In this document: positions 8,915-22,196 of the stretch, piece by piece | Layout: each line of letters starts with the position of its first letter | Numbering within the stretch: the stretch's first letter is position 1 | Origin: Microlunatus sp. Gsoil 973 | GTDB taxonomy: Bacteria; Actinomycetota; Actinomycetes; Propionibacteriales; Propionibacteriaceae | NCBI RefSeq assembly: GCF_009707365.1 | Contig: NZ_CP046122.1 | Location: forward strand, 4,774,001 to 4,838,000 | Direction: 5' to 3' | DNA length: 64,000 nucleotides | The notes under the pieces: model-generated | Told to the model about the DNA's origin: nothing | The model's input: only the letters and a program-made list of their open reading frames with translations | Database searches by the model: none | Program-made: the position numbers and the translations under genes

Positions 8915-9211
8915 GTGGCAGTCACGATCAAGCCGCTCGAGGACCGGGTCCTCGTTGAGCCGCTCGAGGCCGAGCAGACGACCGCGTCCGGCCTGGTCAT
9001 TCCGGATACCGCCAAGGAGAAGCCGCAGGAGGGCAAGGTCCTGGCGACCGGCCCGGGACGGATCGACGACAACGGCCAGCGGGTTCCGCTCGACGTCGCC
9101 GAGAACGATGTCGTGATCTTCAGCAAGTACGGCGGCACCGAGGTTCGCTACGACAACAAGGACCTGCTGCTGCTGAACGCCCGCGACATCCTCGCCGTCG
9201 TCTCCAAGTAA
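8915..9211 (+). CDS. groES: GroES co-chaperonin
   Basis: A 98-residue Hsp10 that caps the GroEL cavity. It begins [23 protein letters not shown], contains the mobile loop [10 protein letters not shown] and ends with [15 protein letters not shown], all family hallmarks. The start is GTG 8915, preceded by AAAGGGG at 8901-8907; an in-frame TTG six bases earlier is ignored because the family begins at MAVxIKPLxDR. groEL follows after 29 bases as one operon. Control by HrcA is indicated by the CIRCE sites upstream. Confidence 0.98.
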   Translation: MAVTIKPLEDRVLVEPLEAEQTTASGLVIPDTAKEKPQEGKVLATGPGRIDDNGQRVPLDVAENDVVIFSKYGGTEVRYDNKDLLLLNARDILAVVSK

Positions 9212-9237
9212 GTCCGACGAAACTCCAGAAGGGATAG

Positions 9238-10845
<1,608 letters not shown>

Positions 10846-10875
10846 TCGGTTGTCCGATCACGATTGATCAACTCA

Positions 10876-10908
10876 GAGGGCCTCTCCCGGACGGGAGGGG
10901 CCCTCTTT
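10876..10908 (+). terminator. Rho-independent terminator of groES-groEL
   Basis: A 14-base arm at 10876-10889 pairs with 10892-10905 with a single G-T wobble, and TTT follows at 10906-10908. It sits 30 bases past the groEL stop and is one of the two clearest terminators in the window. Confidence 0.9.
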
Positions 10909-10980
10909 GGTCCGCCGTCGACAAGCAGCATGATCATTTGTACCGTGGGTCAGGATCGGTGCGTACGACGAGGGAGCGTG

Positions 10981-12243
10981 ATGTCCGGCTCGGGAGGGAT
11001 CAGCCAGTCGTTGATCGCTGATGCGCGCTCCGGCCGTCCGCGGTCCATCATCACGCACCGGATGCCTCGCCGGAGCCTGCTCGCGCTGTTGGCCGCGGCG
11101 CCCGCCGCAGTCGTCACCGCCTGCACGGGCAAGACGCCTTCCGGCCCGAGCCCGACGGTGCCGACCGCGACAGCGGCCGCCACGGACCAGGCATCTGCTG
11201 GCCCGAAGCCCGCGAACCCGACTGCATCGGCCGGGAAGGTCACGGTGACCACCAAAGGGCTCACCGGCGGCCTCGCCGAACTCGCCACCGCCCTGTACAG
11301 CGGCAACGACGTCCGGACCACGGCAGCGACGGCGATCCTGGAGCAGCGGCGTCGGCCGAACACCGACGAGGTGGTGGTCACCGGCAGCGCCGGGCGGTGG
11401 CGCGGCACACCGGTCGGCGTCCTCGCTCACGGCGACGACCTCACCTTCGCCGTGCAACGGCGCGAAGGCTGGACCGTCGTGGCCGGCAGATGGCCGAGCC
11501 TGGGCCTGCACGCGCTGTCCGCCGGAGACCGGCAGTTCGCGTTGATCATCGGCTCCGACGCCCGGGAGAAGCAGGGTGAGTCGATCACCCGCAGCCGTGG
11601 CGACACGCTGCATGTCTGCGGCGTCGACGGCCGTGGCGGCGCAGCGATCGTCGGCATCCCGCGGGACTCCTGGATCGACGGGGAGAAGATCAACGCAGCA
11701 ATGGTGTTCGGCGGCCCGGCCGGGCAGACCGCGGCCGTCGCGAAGCTCACCGGGTTGCCCGTCGATCACTACGTGGTGACCGGGTTCCTGGGCTTCCAGC
11801 GGCTGGTCCGGGCCATCGGCGGTGTCACCGTCGACAGCCCGGGGATCCCCGGTCGCGGCATCCCGAAGGGCGTCGTACGGCTGAAGCCCGAGAAGGCGCT
11901 GCAGTTCGCCAGGGAACGGCACATGCTGCCCAACGGCGACTTCGGCCGATCGGCCAACCAGCAACGGCTGCTGGCCGGGCTCGTCCTGGCGATGAAGACC
12001 CTCGGGCCCACCCGGTTCGGCAGTCTGGTCAACGCGGCGAGCCGGCTGACCGAGACGAACCTCCCCGCCGAGAACGCCCTGCAGTACGCCGCCTGGGCCT
12101 GGACCATCCGGCCGTCGAAGGTCGGGCGGGCGGTCGCCACCGGCGGATTCGGCTGGCGGGGCAGTCAGTCGGTCGTGCTACTCGGCTCCCACGCACAGAC
12201 GATCTTCAAGGACTTCGCCGACGGCAACCTGTCGCACTCCTAG
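10981..12243 (+). CDS. LytR-CpsA-Psr (LCP) family cell-wall polymer ligase
   Basis: LCP proteins attach teichoic acids or arabinogalactan-like glycopolymers to peptidoglycan from undecaprenyl-phosphate carriers. The LCP core spans roughly residues 180-330: LIIGSDAR, SRGDTLHVCGVD, IVGIPRDSW and EKINAAM carry the conserved Asp and Arg residues, and LQFARERH precedes FGRSANQQRLL. A hydrophobic segment MPRRSLLALLAAAPAAVVTAC begins about residue 28 and its VTAC end fits a lipobox, so the protein may be a lipoprotein. The ATG at 10981 follows GGGAG; a later ATG at 11062 would start directly at the signal segment. Its stop overlaps the convergent uxaC stop. Confidence 0.85.
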   Translation: MSGSGGISQSLIADARSGRPRSIITHRMPRRSLLALLAAAPAAVVTACTGKTPSGPSPTVPTATAAATDQASAGPKPANPTASAGKVTVTTKGLTGGLAELATALYSGNDVRTTAATAILEQRRRPNTDEVVVTGSAGRWRGTPVGVLAHGDDLTFAVQRREGWTVVAGRWPSLGLHALSAGDRQFALIIGSDAREKQGESITRSRGDTLHVCGVDGRGGAAIVGIPRDSWIDGEKINAAMVFGGPAGQTAAVAKLTGLPVDHYVVTGFLGFQRLVRAIGGVTVDSPGIPGRGIPKGVVRLKPEKALQFARERHMLPNGDFGRSANQQRLLAGLVLAMKTLGPTRFGSLVNAASRLTETNLPAENALQYAAWAWTIRPSKVGRAVATGGFGWRGSQSVVLLGSHAQTIFKDFADGNLSHS

Positions 12244-13683
12244 AGGTACTTCTCCAGCCGGAAGGTGTTCACCGGGACCCGACCGGCAAGATCGCCGGCG
12301 ATCTCATGCGCCTCGTCCTCGCCCAGCTGATGGGTGGCGACGAGGCCGGCCAGGAACCCGGCATCGAGGCGTCGGGACATGTCGTGCCGGGCCGGGATCG
12401 AGCAGTACGCGCGGGTGTCGTCGATGAAGCCCGAGGTCTTGCCGAAGCCGGCGCTGTCGGTCGCCGACGCACGGAACCTGCCGATCGCGGCCGGGGTGTC
12501 GATGAACCACCACGGTGCGCCGACGTAGACGCTGGGGTAGAAGCCGGCGAGCGGGGCGATCTGCTGGGAGAACGCCGTCTCGTCGGTGGTGAAGAGCACG
12601 AGCCGGAAGGTCTCGCTCCTGCCGAAGTCGTTCAGCACCTGGCGCAGACCGGCGGTGAAGGTGGCCGGGCCGGGAAGATCATGACCGGTGTCCGGGCCGT
12701 ACTTGTCGAAGGACGCCTGGTCGTAGTTGCGGAGGACGTCGGCGTGCAGTTGCATCACCAGACCGTCCTCGGCGGCCATCGCAGCCAACTGGTAGAGCAG
12801 GTTCCGGCGGTAGGCGGCCGACTCGGCCGGTGTCACCGTCCCGGCCAGGCCGGCCCGATGGATCCTTTCCGCCTCGGCATCACTGATCGGCACGGCGTAC
12901 GCGTCCGCCATGCCCGAGTCGGTCGCGGTCGCACCGTGCTCCTGGAAGTACGCCCTCCGGTTGCGCAGCGCGTCGACCAGCCCGCGGTAACTTCCGGTGT
13001 CGATGCCGGAGGCGGAAGCGAGTTCGTCCAGGAAGCCCGGCCACCCGGTGACGTCGGGCGACATGTAGCGGTCGGCGCGGAAGGTCGGGACGACGGCCCC
13101 GGAGAAGTCGGGGTCATCGGCAAGCAGCCGGTGGGCCGAGAGATCAGCGGCCGGGTCGTCGGTGGTGGCGAGCACCGCGATGTTGAAGCGGTCGAACAGT
13201 TCCCGCGGCCGGAAATCGGGTTGGGCCAGCTTCTGCGCCAACTGGTCGTAGATGTCGTCGGCGGTCTCGGCACTCGGCTGCACGTTGATGCCGAACACCT
13301 CCGACAGCTCGCTCTCGAACCAGTAGCGGACGACAGTCCCGGCGAAGACCTGCCAATGGGCGCAGAAGATCCGCCAGATCTCCCGCGGGTCGGCGGCCGG
13401 ATTCCGCACGCCGAGTTGATCAAGCCCGACACCATGGGCGTGGATCAACCTGGTGACGTAGTGATCGGGAGTGATCAACAACTCGGCCGGGTTACCGAAC
13501 GGGCGGTTCTCGGCGATGATCGCGGCATCGACGTGACCGTGCGGGGAGTAGATGGGCGCGCCGGCGACCGACCGGTAGATCGACCGGGCAAGCTCACGAA
13601 CCCCGGGATCGGCCGGCAGCAGCCGGTCCGGGTGGGGGCGAGCCGCCGGGCAGTGGCGGTCGGGCGGAGGCCGGAGGTGGTGG

Positions 13684-13687
<4 letters not shown>
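12240..13687 (-). pseudogene. uxaC: Uronate isomerase UxaC, frameshifted near its 5' end
   Basis: Uronate isomerase interconverts glucuronate/fructuronate (and galacturonate/tagaturonate). The long 3' frame covers LLITPDHYVTRLIHAHGV through FTTDETAF, YVGAPWWF and the C-terminus. The missing beginning lies in another frame: MTTTSGLRPTATARRLAP from ATG 13687, then HPDRLLPADPGVRELARS and the metal-binding SPHGHVDAA. Adding one C to a five-base run (13634-13638; G on the plus strand) joins them into a 482-residue protein, the normal size. The ATG overlaps the lacI stop as ATGA, confirming that start. As written, initiation inside the long frame would lose the HxH metal site. Sequencing error and real mutation are both possible. 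Confidence 0.82.
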
Positions 13688-16483
<2,796 letters not shown>

Positions 16484-16496
16484 TCCGAGGGCAGGC

Positions 16497-17600
16497 ATGT
16501 ACGAGATCGGTCGCAACAAGCGCGCCCAGCAGGGCTTCGCATTCGACGACATCGCGATCGTTCCGTCGCGACGCACCCGTGGTCAGGAGGAGGTCAACCT
16601 TGCCTGGCGGATCGACGCGCTGACCTTCGACTTCCCGATCATCGCCGCGCCGATGGACTCGGTGATGTCCCCGGCAACGGCGATCGCCATGGGCCGGCTC
16701 GGCGGGCTGGGTGTGCTGAACCTCGAGGGCCTGTGGACCCGGTACGACGACCCCGAGCCGCTGTTGGCCGAGATCGCCCGGATCCCCGACGCCAAGACGG
16801 CCACCCAGCGGTTGCAGGAGATCTACGCCCGGCCGATCGACCCGGCGCTGATCGCCAAGCGGATCAACGAGATCCGGGAGGCCGGTGTACCGGCCGCCGG
16901 CTCACTGTCGCCGCAGAACACCAGCGAATACGCCCGCGCCGTGGTGGACTCCGGTGTCGACTTCTTCGTCATCCGGGGCACGACGGTGTCAGCCGAGCAT
17001 GTGTCGTCGGCCTCGGAACCGCTGAACCTGAAGGAGTTCATCTACGAACTCGACGTTCCGGTGATCGTCGGCGGCTGCGCCACCTATCAGGCGGCACTGC
17101 ACCTGATGCGCACCGGCGCCGCCGGCGTGCTGGTCGGCTTCGGCGGCGGTGCGGCACACACCACCCGGGACGTACTCGGCATCGCCGTCCCGATGGCCTC
17201 GGCCGTCTCCGATGTCGCCGCCGCCCGGCGGGACTACCTGGACGAGTCCGGCGGCCGCTATGTGCACGTGATCGCCGACGGGTCGGTCGGCCGTTCCGGT
17301 GACATCGCCAAGGCGATCGCCTGCGGTGCCGATGCGGTCATGGTCGGCTCACCCCTGGCCCGTGCCACCGAGGCGCCCGGCCGCGGCTTCCACTGGGGCG
17401 CCGAGGCCTGGCACGAGTCGCTGCCGCGCGGCGAGCGCGTCGAGGTCGGCGCGGTCGGCAGTCTGTCGGAGATCCTGCACGGGCCGTCACGGGTCAGCGA
17501 CGGAACGATGAATCTGGTCGGCGCGCTCCGCCGTTCGATGGCAACGACCGGCTACACCGAGGTCAAGGAGTTCCAGCGCGTCGAGGTGATCGTCGGCTGA
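16497..17600 (+). CDS. guaB3: GuaB3-family IMP dehydrogenase-related protein
   Basis: A 367-residue TIM-barrel protein of the IMPDH/GMP reductase superfamily without CBS domains. It begins with FAFDDIAIVPSRRTR, has AAPMDSVMSPATAIAMGRLG, VIADGSVGRSGDIAKA and GALRRSMATTGY. The loop that carries the catalytic cysteine in GuaB (GPGSICTTR) reads GFGGGAAHTTR here, so histidine (His221) stands in the cysteine position. Cyanobacterial GuaB3 has been reported to act as a GMP reductase, but without the cysteine neither activity can be assumed. It sits directly after guaB, the standard actinobacterial order. Its stop overlaps the ATG of the next gene. Confidence 0.93.
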   Translation: MYEIGRNKRAQQGFAFDDIAIVPSRRTRGQEEVNLAWRIDALTFDFPIIAAPMDSVMSPATAIAMGRLGGLGVLNLEGLWTRYDDPEPLLAEIARIPDAKTATQRLQEIYARPIDPALIAKRINEIREAGVPAAGSLSPQNTSEYARAVVDSGVDFFVIRGTTVSAEHVSSASEPLNLKEFIYELDVPVIVGGCATYQAALHLMRTGAAGVLVGFGGGAAHTTRDVLGIAVPMASAVSDVAAARRDYLDESGGRYVHVIADGSVGRSGDIAKAIACGADAVMVGSPLARATEAPGRGFHWGAEAWHESLPRGERVEVGAVGSLSEILHGPSRVSDGTMNLVGALRRSMATTGYTEVKEFQRVEVIVG

Positions 17601-18253
17601 TGGCGGGCCGGGTCGAACCCCTCCTGCTGAAGTTTCCGTTCCGCGGCCGTTGGACGGCCCGGAACAGTCCTGCCGACCGCGTCCCCAGTCACGGTGTCGA
17701 TCTGTTCGGCCAGCGGTACGCGATCGACTTCGTCGCCGTCGACGACCGGGACCGGTCGGCCCCGCGTACCCTGCGGTCGATCTTCGCCCCCGAGCCGCCC
17801 GAGCTGTTCGTCGGTTTCGGACGATCGATCCTTTCGCCCGTCGCCGGGACGATCGAGTCCTGCCACGACGGAGAAGTCGATCATGCCGCGCGACGTTCGC
17901 CGATCACCCTGACGCCGTACGCCTTCGGGCAGGCTTCCCGGGCCCGCGCCGGGGTGGGCGCCATCGCCGGCAATCACGTCGTGATCGCCGCCGGTCCGGC
18001 CGGGCCGTACGTGCTGCTGGCCCACCTGCGACAGGGTTCGATCCGGGTACGTCCCGGCCAGGTCGTCGAACCGGGCACGCCGATCGGGCAGTGTGGCAAT
18101 ACGGGCAACAGCACCGAGCCTCACGTGCATCTCCAGGCGACCGACTCTGCCGACTGGTCCCGGGCCACCGGTCTGCCGATCGCCTTCTCCGGTGGGTCGG
18201 GAGACTGCACCGGATGGCTGCCGAGGAACCGCGAGCCGTTCGACGTCGGTTGA
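17600..18253 (+). CDS. M23 (LytM-type) metallopeptidase-like protein
   Basis: A 217-residue protein with the zinc-site pattern of M23 endopeptidases: PSHGVDLFG (HxxxD) near residue 30 and EPHVHLQ (HxH) near residue 175, with the typical GNHVVIA, LLAHL and GQCGNTGNS strands. Such enzymes normally cut peptidoglycan cross-bridges. There is no signal peptide, so it is either cytoplasmic or exported by another route. About 80 residues separate the first motif from the core, longer than in most members. The ATG overlaps the guaB3 stop (TGATG), which indicates translational coupling with purine genes; the functional reason is unclear. Confidence 0.82.
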   Translation: MAGRVEPLLLKFPFRGRWTARNSPADRVPSHGVDLFGQRYAIDFVAVDDRDRSAPRTLRSIFAPEPPELFVGFGRSILSPVAGTIESCHDGEVDHAARRSPITLTPYAFGQASRARAGVGAIAGNHVVIAAGPAGPYVLLAHLRQGSIRVRPGQVVEPGTPIGQCGNTGNSTEPHVHLQATDSADWSRATGLPIAFSGGSGDCTGWLPRNREPFDVG

Positions 18254-18310
18254 GGTACTAGATTCTGATCCGTCCGATCGTCCGGCGGCTGTGATGCAGC
18301 GGAGGTGCTG

Positions 18311-19229
18311 ATGGTCCAGACCCACGATTCCCGGTTCCCGGATCCGACCCGCACCGGGACGATGCCGTTCCGCGACGGGAACACCTGGTACCGGATCACC
18401 GGTGATCTTGACGGCGCCAAGCCGCCGCTGGTCGTCCTGCACGGCGGCCCGGGCGCCGCGCACAACTACAAGTTGATGATGGCCAATCTTGCCGCCCAGG
18501 GGCGTGCCGTGATCCACTACGACCAGTTCGGCTGCGGAGAAAGCACGCACCTGCCGAAGGCACCGGCCGACTTCTGGACCGTTGATCTCTTCGTCGAGGA
18601 ACTCCGTACGCTGGTCGCTCACCTCGGCATCGAGCGGTTCCATCTGCTCGGCCAGTCCTGGGGCGGGATGCTGGCTCCGGAGGTGGTGCTGGCCGACAGC
18701 GCCGGCATCGCCAGTCTGACGATCTGCGACTCGCCTGCCTCGATGGAACTCTGGCTGCGAGCCGCCAATGAGCTGCGTGATCAACTTCCGGCCGACGTGC
18801 AGGAGACCCTGCTGCGGCACGAACGGGCCGGGACGACAGAGCATCCCGAGTACGCCCGAGCCATGAAGGTGTTCTACGACCGGCACGTCTGCCGGGTCGT
18901 GCCCAACCCGGTCGAGGTGGCCGCCTCCTTCGACCAGATCGAGGCGGAGCCGACCGTCTACCACACCATGAACGGTCCCTCGGAGTTCCATGTGGTCGGC
19001 ACCCTGCGGGACTGGAGCATCGTCGATCGTCTGCCCGGCATCCGGTTGCCGACGTTGGTCGTCGCCGGGGCGTACGACGAGGCGCGGCCGTACGTGTGGC
19101 AGCCGTTCCTGGACAAGATCAACGGAGCGCGATCCCACGTGTTCGCCGAATCCAGCCATATGCCGCATGTCGAGGGAGCCCGAGGAGTTCCGCCGCGTGA
19201 TCGGCGGCTTCCTGGCCGAACACGACTGA
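18311..19229 (+). pseudogene. pip: Proline iminopeptidase-type alpha/beta hydrolase, frameshifted at the 3' end
   Basis: Prolyl aminopeptidases release N-terminal proline from peptides. The sequence has the oxyanion motif LHGGPGAAHNY, the nucleophile elbow GQSWGGM and the late histidine in SSHMPHVE. Just after that histidine the frame breaks: removing one G from GGG at 19174-19176 gives the normal ending EEPEEFRRVIGGFLAEHD and a 305-residue protein. As written the last 20 residues are replaced by an unrelated arginine-rich tail. The catalytic residues remain intact, so the product might still fold. ATG 18311 has GGAGG five bases upstream. The following gene is an amino acid permease, suggesting peptide scavenging. 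Confidence 0.82.
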
Positions 19230-19263
19230 ACCCTGCTCGTCCCCATCACTGAAAGGTGTCGCG

Positions 19264-20673
19264 ATGCCCGAAGCACCGGATGACCAGACCCAGGAACTCG
19301 CCGGGTTCGGCTACAAACAGGAACTCAGCCGGCGGCTCTCAACGATCGACCTGCTGATCTACGGCCTGATCTTCATGGTGCCGATCGCACCCTGGGCGAT
19401 CTTCGGCACGGTCTTCAACGAAGCCAAGGGCATGGTGCCGCTGGTCTACATCATCGGCCTGGTCGCGATGATCTTCACCGCTCTGTCCTACGCCCAGATG
19501 TCCCGCGCCTTCCCGATCGCCGGATCGGTCTACTCCTACGTCGGTCGGGGCCTGCATCCCAAGCTCGGGTTCATCGCCGGCTGGACCATCCTGCTGGATT
19601 ACCTGTTGGTGCCAACACTGCTCTACGTCTTCGCCGCTGAATCGATGTCCGGAATCTTCACCGGGGTACCCAAATGGGTCTGGGTGATCATCTTCCTGTT
19701 GATCAACACTGCGATCAACTACATCGGGATCTCGTTCACCGCCTTGGTCAACCGGCTGTTTCTGGCCGCCGAAGTGATCTTCATTATCATCTTCGTGATC
19801 ATGGCGATCACGGCGATCGCTCGGGGGATCGGCGGCGCGACCTTCACCACGACGCCGCTGTTCAACCCGCAGTACTTCAGCGCTCCGCTGGTCGCCACGG
19901 CGTTGTCGATCGCCGTTCTGTCCTTCCTCGGGTTCGACGGCATCGCCACCCTGGCGGAGGAGAGCAAGGGCGGCCACAAATCGGCGGGCACCGCCATGAT
20001 CGGCGGCCTGGTCATCGTCGCGATCTTCTTCATCAGCCAGACCTGGCTGGCCGGCATGCTGGTCCCGGGCAAGACGTCCTTCCCCGAGGACCAGGCAGGC
20101 AACGCCTTCTTCGACATCGTGGCCTCGGTGTCCAGCCACGCCTGGCAGGTCGCCTTCCTCGCGATGAACGCGCTGGCCGTCGGCATCGCCAACGCGGTAG
20201 CCGCGCAGAGTGCCACGTCCCGGCTGCTGTTCTCGATGAGCCGGGACGGCCAGTTGCCGCGTTTCCTGGCCCACATCAATGCCAGGAACAAGGTCCCCGA
20301 GCGGGCGATCCTGCTAGTTGCCGCGATCACTCTGGTGCTCGGCCTGTTCTTCGTCGGTCAGCTCGGGCTGATCAGCAGCCTGGTCAACTTCGGTGCGCTG
20401 ACCGCCTTCCTGCTGCTGCACGTCGCCGTGATCGGCTACTTCGGTGTACGGCGGCGGTCGCGGAACATCCTGCTGCACTGGGTGGCGCCGATCATCGGCT
20501 TCGCGATCATCGGCTTCGTCCTCTGGAACGCCGAACCGGCCGCCAAGATCGGCGGCATCGCCTGGCTGATCATCGGCATCGGCGTGCTGATCTACTACAC
20601 CCGGCGTGGAATCGGCATCCTGCCCGAGCACCGTGCCGACAGTGACGAGCTGACCGCGGACCGGCAGGTCTGA
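19264..20673 (+). CDS. APC-family amino acid permease
   Basis: A 469-residue integral membrane protein with about 12 hydrophobic segments. It begins with a short polar N-terminus, then LSTIDLLIYGLIFMVPIAPW, and has the APC signatures AGSVYSYVGRGLHPKLGFIAGW and LGFDGIATLAEE. It likely imports an amino acid with protons; the substrate cannot be told. GAAAGG lies 6 bases before the ATG. It follows the proline iminopeptidase gene after 34 bases, so uptake of peptide breakdown products is a reasonable inference. The stop codon abuts that of the convergent aldo/keto reductase gene with no room for a terminator. Confidence 0.93.
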   Translation: MPEAPDDQTQELAGFGYKQELSRRLSTIDLLIYGLIFMVPIAPWAIFGTVFNEAKGMVPLVYIIGLVAMIFTALSYAQMSRAFPIAGSVYSYVGRGLHPKLGFIAGWTILLDYLLVPTLLYVFAAESMSGIFTGVPKWVWVIIFLLINTAINYIGISFTALVNRLFLAAEVIFIIIFVIMAITAIARGIGGATFTTTPLFNPQYFSAPLVATALSIAVLSFLGFDGIATLAEESKGGHKSAGTAMIGGLVIVAIFFISQTWLAGMLVPGKTSFPEDQAGNAFFDIVASVSSHAWQVAFLAMNALAVGIANAVAAQSATSRLLFSMSRDGQLPRFLAHINARNKVPERAILLVAAITLVLGLFFVGQLGLISSLVNFGALTAFLLLHVAVIGYFGVRRRSRNILLHWVAPIIGFAIIGFVLWNAEPAAKIGGIAWLIIGIGVLIYYTRRGIGILPEHRADSDELTADRQV

Positions 20674-21663
20674 TCAGCGGGCAGCGTCGCCCATCCGGTA
20701 GTCGCGGGTCAGCTCGTCCAGCCGCGCCAGCATCCCATCGTCCAGCGTGACCTCGGCCGCGGCCAACGAGTCGGCCAACTGGTCCGGTCGGCTTGCTCCG
20801 ATGATCGGCGCGGTGACCGCGGGGTTGGCCAGCACCCAGCCGACGGCCAGGGTGACCAGCGACCGGCCGGACTCGGCGGCGATGTCGCGGAGCTGCTCGA
20901 CGGTGTCGAACTCCCGCTCGTGCCAGTACCGGTTCTGGTAGTTCGACGCGGCGTTGCCCAGGGTGAACCGGCCCTCCGGCGGCGGCGCGGTCCGGTCGTG
21001 CTTGCCCGACAACAGACCGCCGGCGATGGGGTTGTAGGGGATCACGCCGAGTTGCTCCTCGACGGCCAGCGGCAACAACTCGCGCTCGATCTGGCGGAAC
21101 AGCAGGTTGTAGCGCGGCTGCACGGATTCGAAACGGACCAGGTCGCGGGCCTCGCTGCGCCCGATCGCCCGGGCCAGCCGGTAGGCCAGGAAGTTGGAGC
21201 AACCGACATACCGCACCTTGCCCTGCCGCACCAGGTCGTCCAGCGCCTGCAGAGTCTCGTCCAGCGGCGTCTCGGGGTCGTCGCTGTGCAATTGGTAGAG
21301 GTCGATGTAGTCGGTCTGCAGTCGACGCAGGGAATCCTCGACCGCAGCCATGATGTGTTTGCGTGAGGCACCCTGGTCCCACGGGTTGGGGCCCATCCGT
21401 CCCACGCACTTGGTGGCCACGACGAACTCGTCGCGGCGCCCCTTCAGCCAGCTGCCGACAATCTCCTCGGTGCGACCCTTGAGTTCCAACTCGCCGCCCA
21501 GCGGGTAGACATCAGCTGTGTCGAAGAAATCGATGCCGCCCTCCGCGGCGGCGTCCATGATCGCGAACGATGTCGATTCGTCGCTCTGCAGGCCGAAGGT
21601 CATCGTGCCGAGGCACAGCCGCGACACCAGCAATCCGGTTCGTCCAAGACGTAGGTGTTCCAC
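20674..21663 (-). CDS. Aldo/keto reductase
   Basis: A 329-residue NADPH-dependent oxidoreductase of the AKR superfamily. The catalytic tetrad is visible: Asp and Tyr in DTADVYPLGG, Lys in VATKCVG, and His in YQLHSDDP. NADPH-binding features appear in YNPIAGGLLSGKH and APIIGASRPDQL. The start is GTG 21663; TAGCAT ends 8 bases upstream on the minus strand, again suggesting a leaderless mRNA. The physiological substrate is unknown, and the neighbours do not point to a pathway. Confidence 0.93.
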   Translation of the reverse strand: MEHLRLGRTGLLVSRLCLGTMTFGLQSDESTSFAIMDAAAEGGIDFFDTADVYPLGGELELKGRTEEIVGSWLKGRRDEFVVATKCVGRMGPNPWDQGASRKHIMAAVEDSLRRLQTDYIDLYQLHSDDPETPLDETLQALDDLVRQGKVRYVGCSNFLAYRLARAIGRSEARDLVRFESVQPRYNLLFRQIERELLPLAVEEQLGVIPYNPIAGGLLSGKHDRTAPPPEGRFTLGNAASNYQNRYWHEREFDTVEQLRDIAAESGRSLVTLAVGWVLANPAVTAPIIGASRPDQLADSLAAAEVTLDDGMLARLDELTRDYRMGDAAR

Positions 21664-21701
21664 GGCCGACGATGCTACTCACCACGCGCGAAGGAACTGC
21701 A

Positions 21702-22190
21702 ATGGATCTGTACGCCGAGCTTGATGCGGCGAAGTCGGTTGTCGAGGTCGGCGAGGTGGTGCGCCACCTCGGCCGCAGCTGTTGCCGGGCAGACGGTGCG
21801 ACCTTCGTGCTGCGTGAGAACGATCAGTGTTTCTATGCCGACGAGGATGCGATCGCCCCGTTGTGGAAGGGACAGCGGTTCCCGATCGGTAGCTGCATCT
21901 CCGGTTGGGCGATGATGCACGGGGAACCGGCAGTCGTTCCCGACATCACCACGGATGCGCGGATCCCGCAGTCGGCCTACCGGCCGACCTTCGTCAAGAG
22001 CCTGCTGATGATGCCGGTGGGCGCTCCCGACCCGTCGGCCGCGATCGGCGCCTACTGGGCGCGTCTCCACTGGCCGACCGATCAGGAGATCGGGAACCTC
22101 CGGGCGTTGGCGCAGCGGACGGCGACGGTGTTACGACGGGTGGGGTTGACAGAGGCGCCCTGGGCGCCGAACTTCCGTGGGATCGGGTAG
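21702..22190 (+). CDS. GAF domain protein
   Basis: A 162-residue stand-alone GAF domain: ATFVLREND, FPIGSCISGWAMMHGEPAVVPDITTDARIP and SLLMMPVG are the usual strands and loop. GAF domains bind small molecules, cyclic nucleotides or chromophores; two cysteines in SCCRADGA and one in GSCISGW could bind a ligand or form a disulfide. There is no output domain, so it would act by binding a partner. AAGGA lies 6 bases before ATG 21702. It ends 6 bases from the convergent large LuxR regulator; a link with that regulator is only a guess. Confidence 0.82.
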   Translation: MDLYAELDAAKSVVEVGEVVRHLGRSCCRADGATFVLRENDQCFYADEDAIAPLWKGQRFPIGSCISGWAMMHGEPAVVPDITTDARIPQSAYRPTFVKSLLMMPVGAPDPSAAIGAYWARLHWPTDQEIGNLRALAQRTATVLRRVGLTEAPWAPNFRGIG

Positions 22191-22196
22191 AGCTGA

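Noticed and set aside
13634-13638. Programmed ribosomal frameshift to express uxaC
   Set aside because: No slippery heptamer or following stem is evident, no programmed shift is known for this family, and two nearby genes show similar single-base faults.
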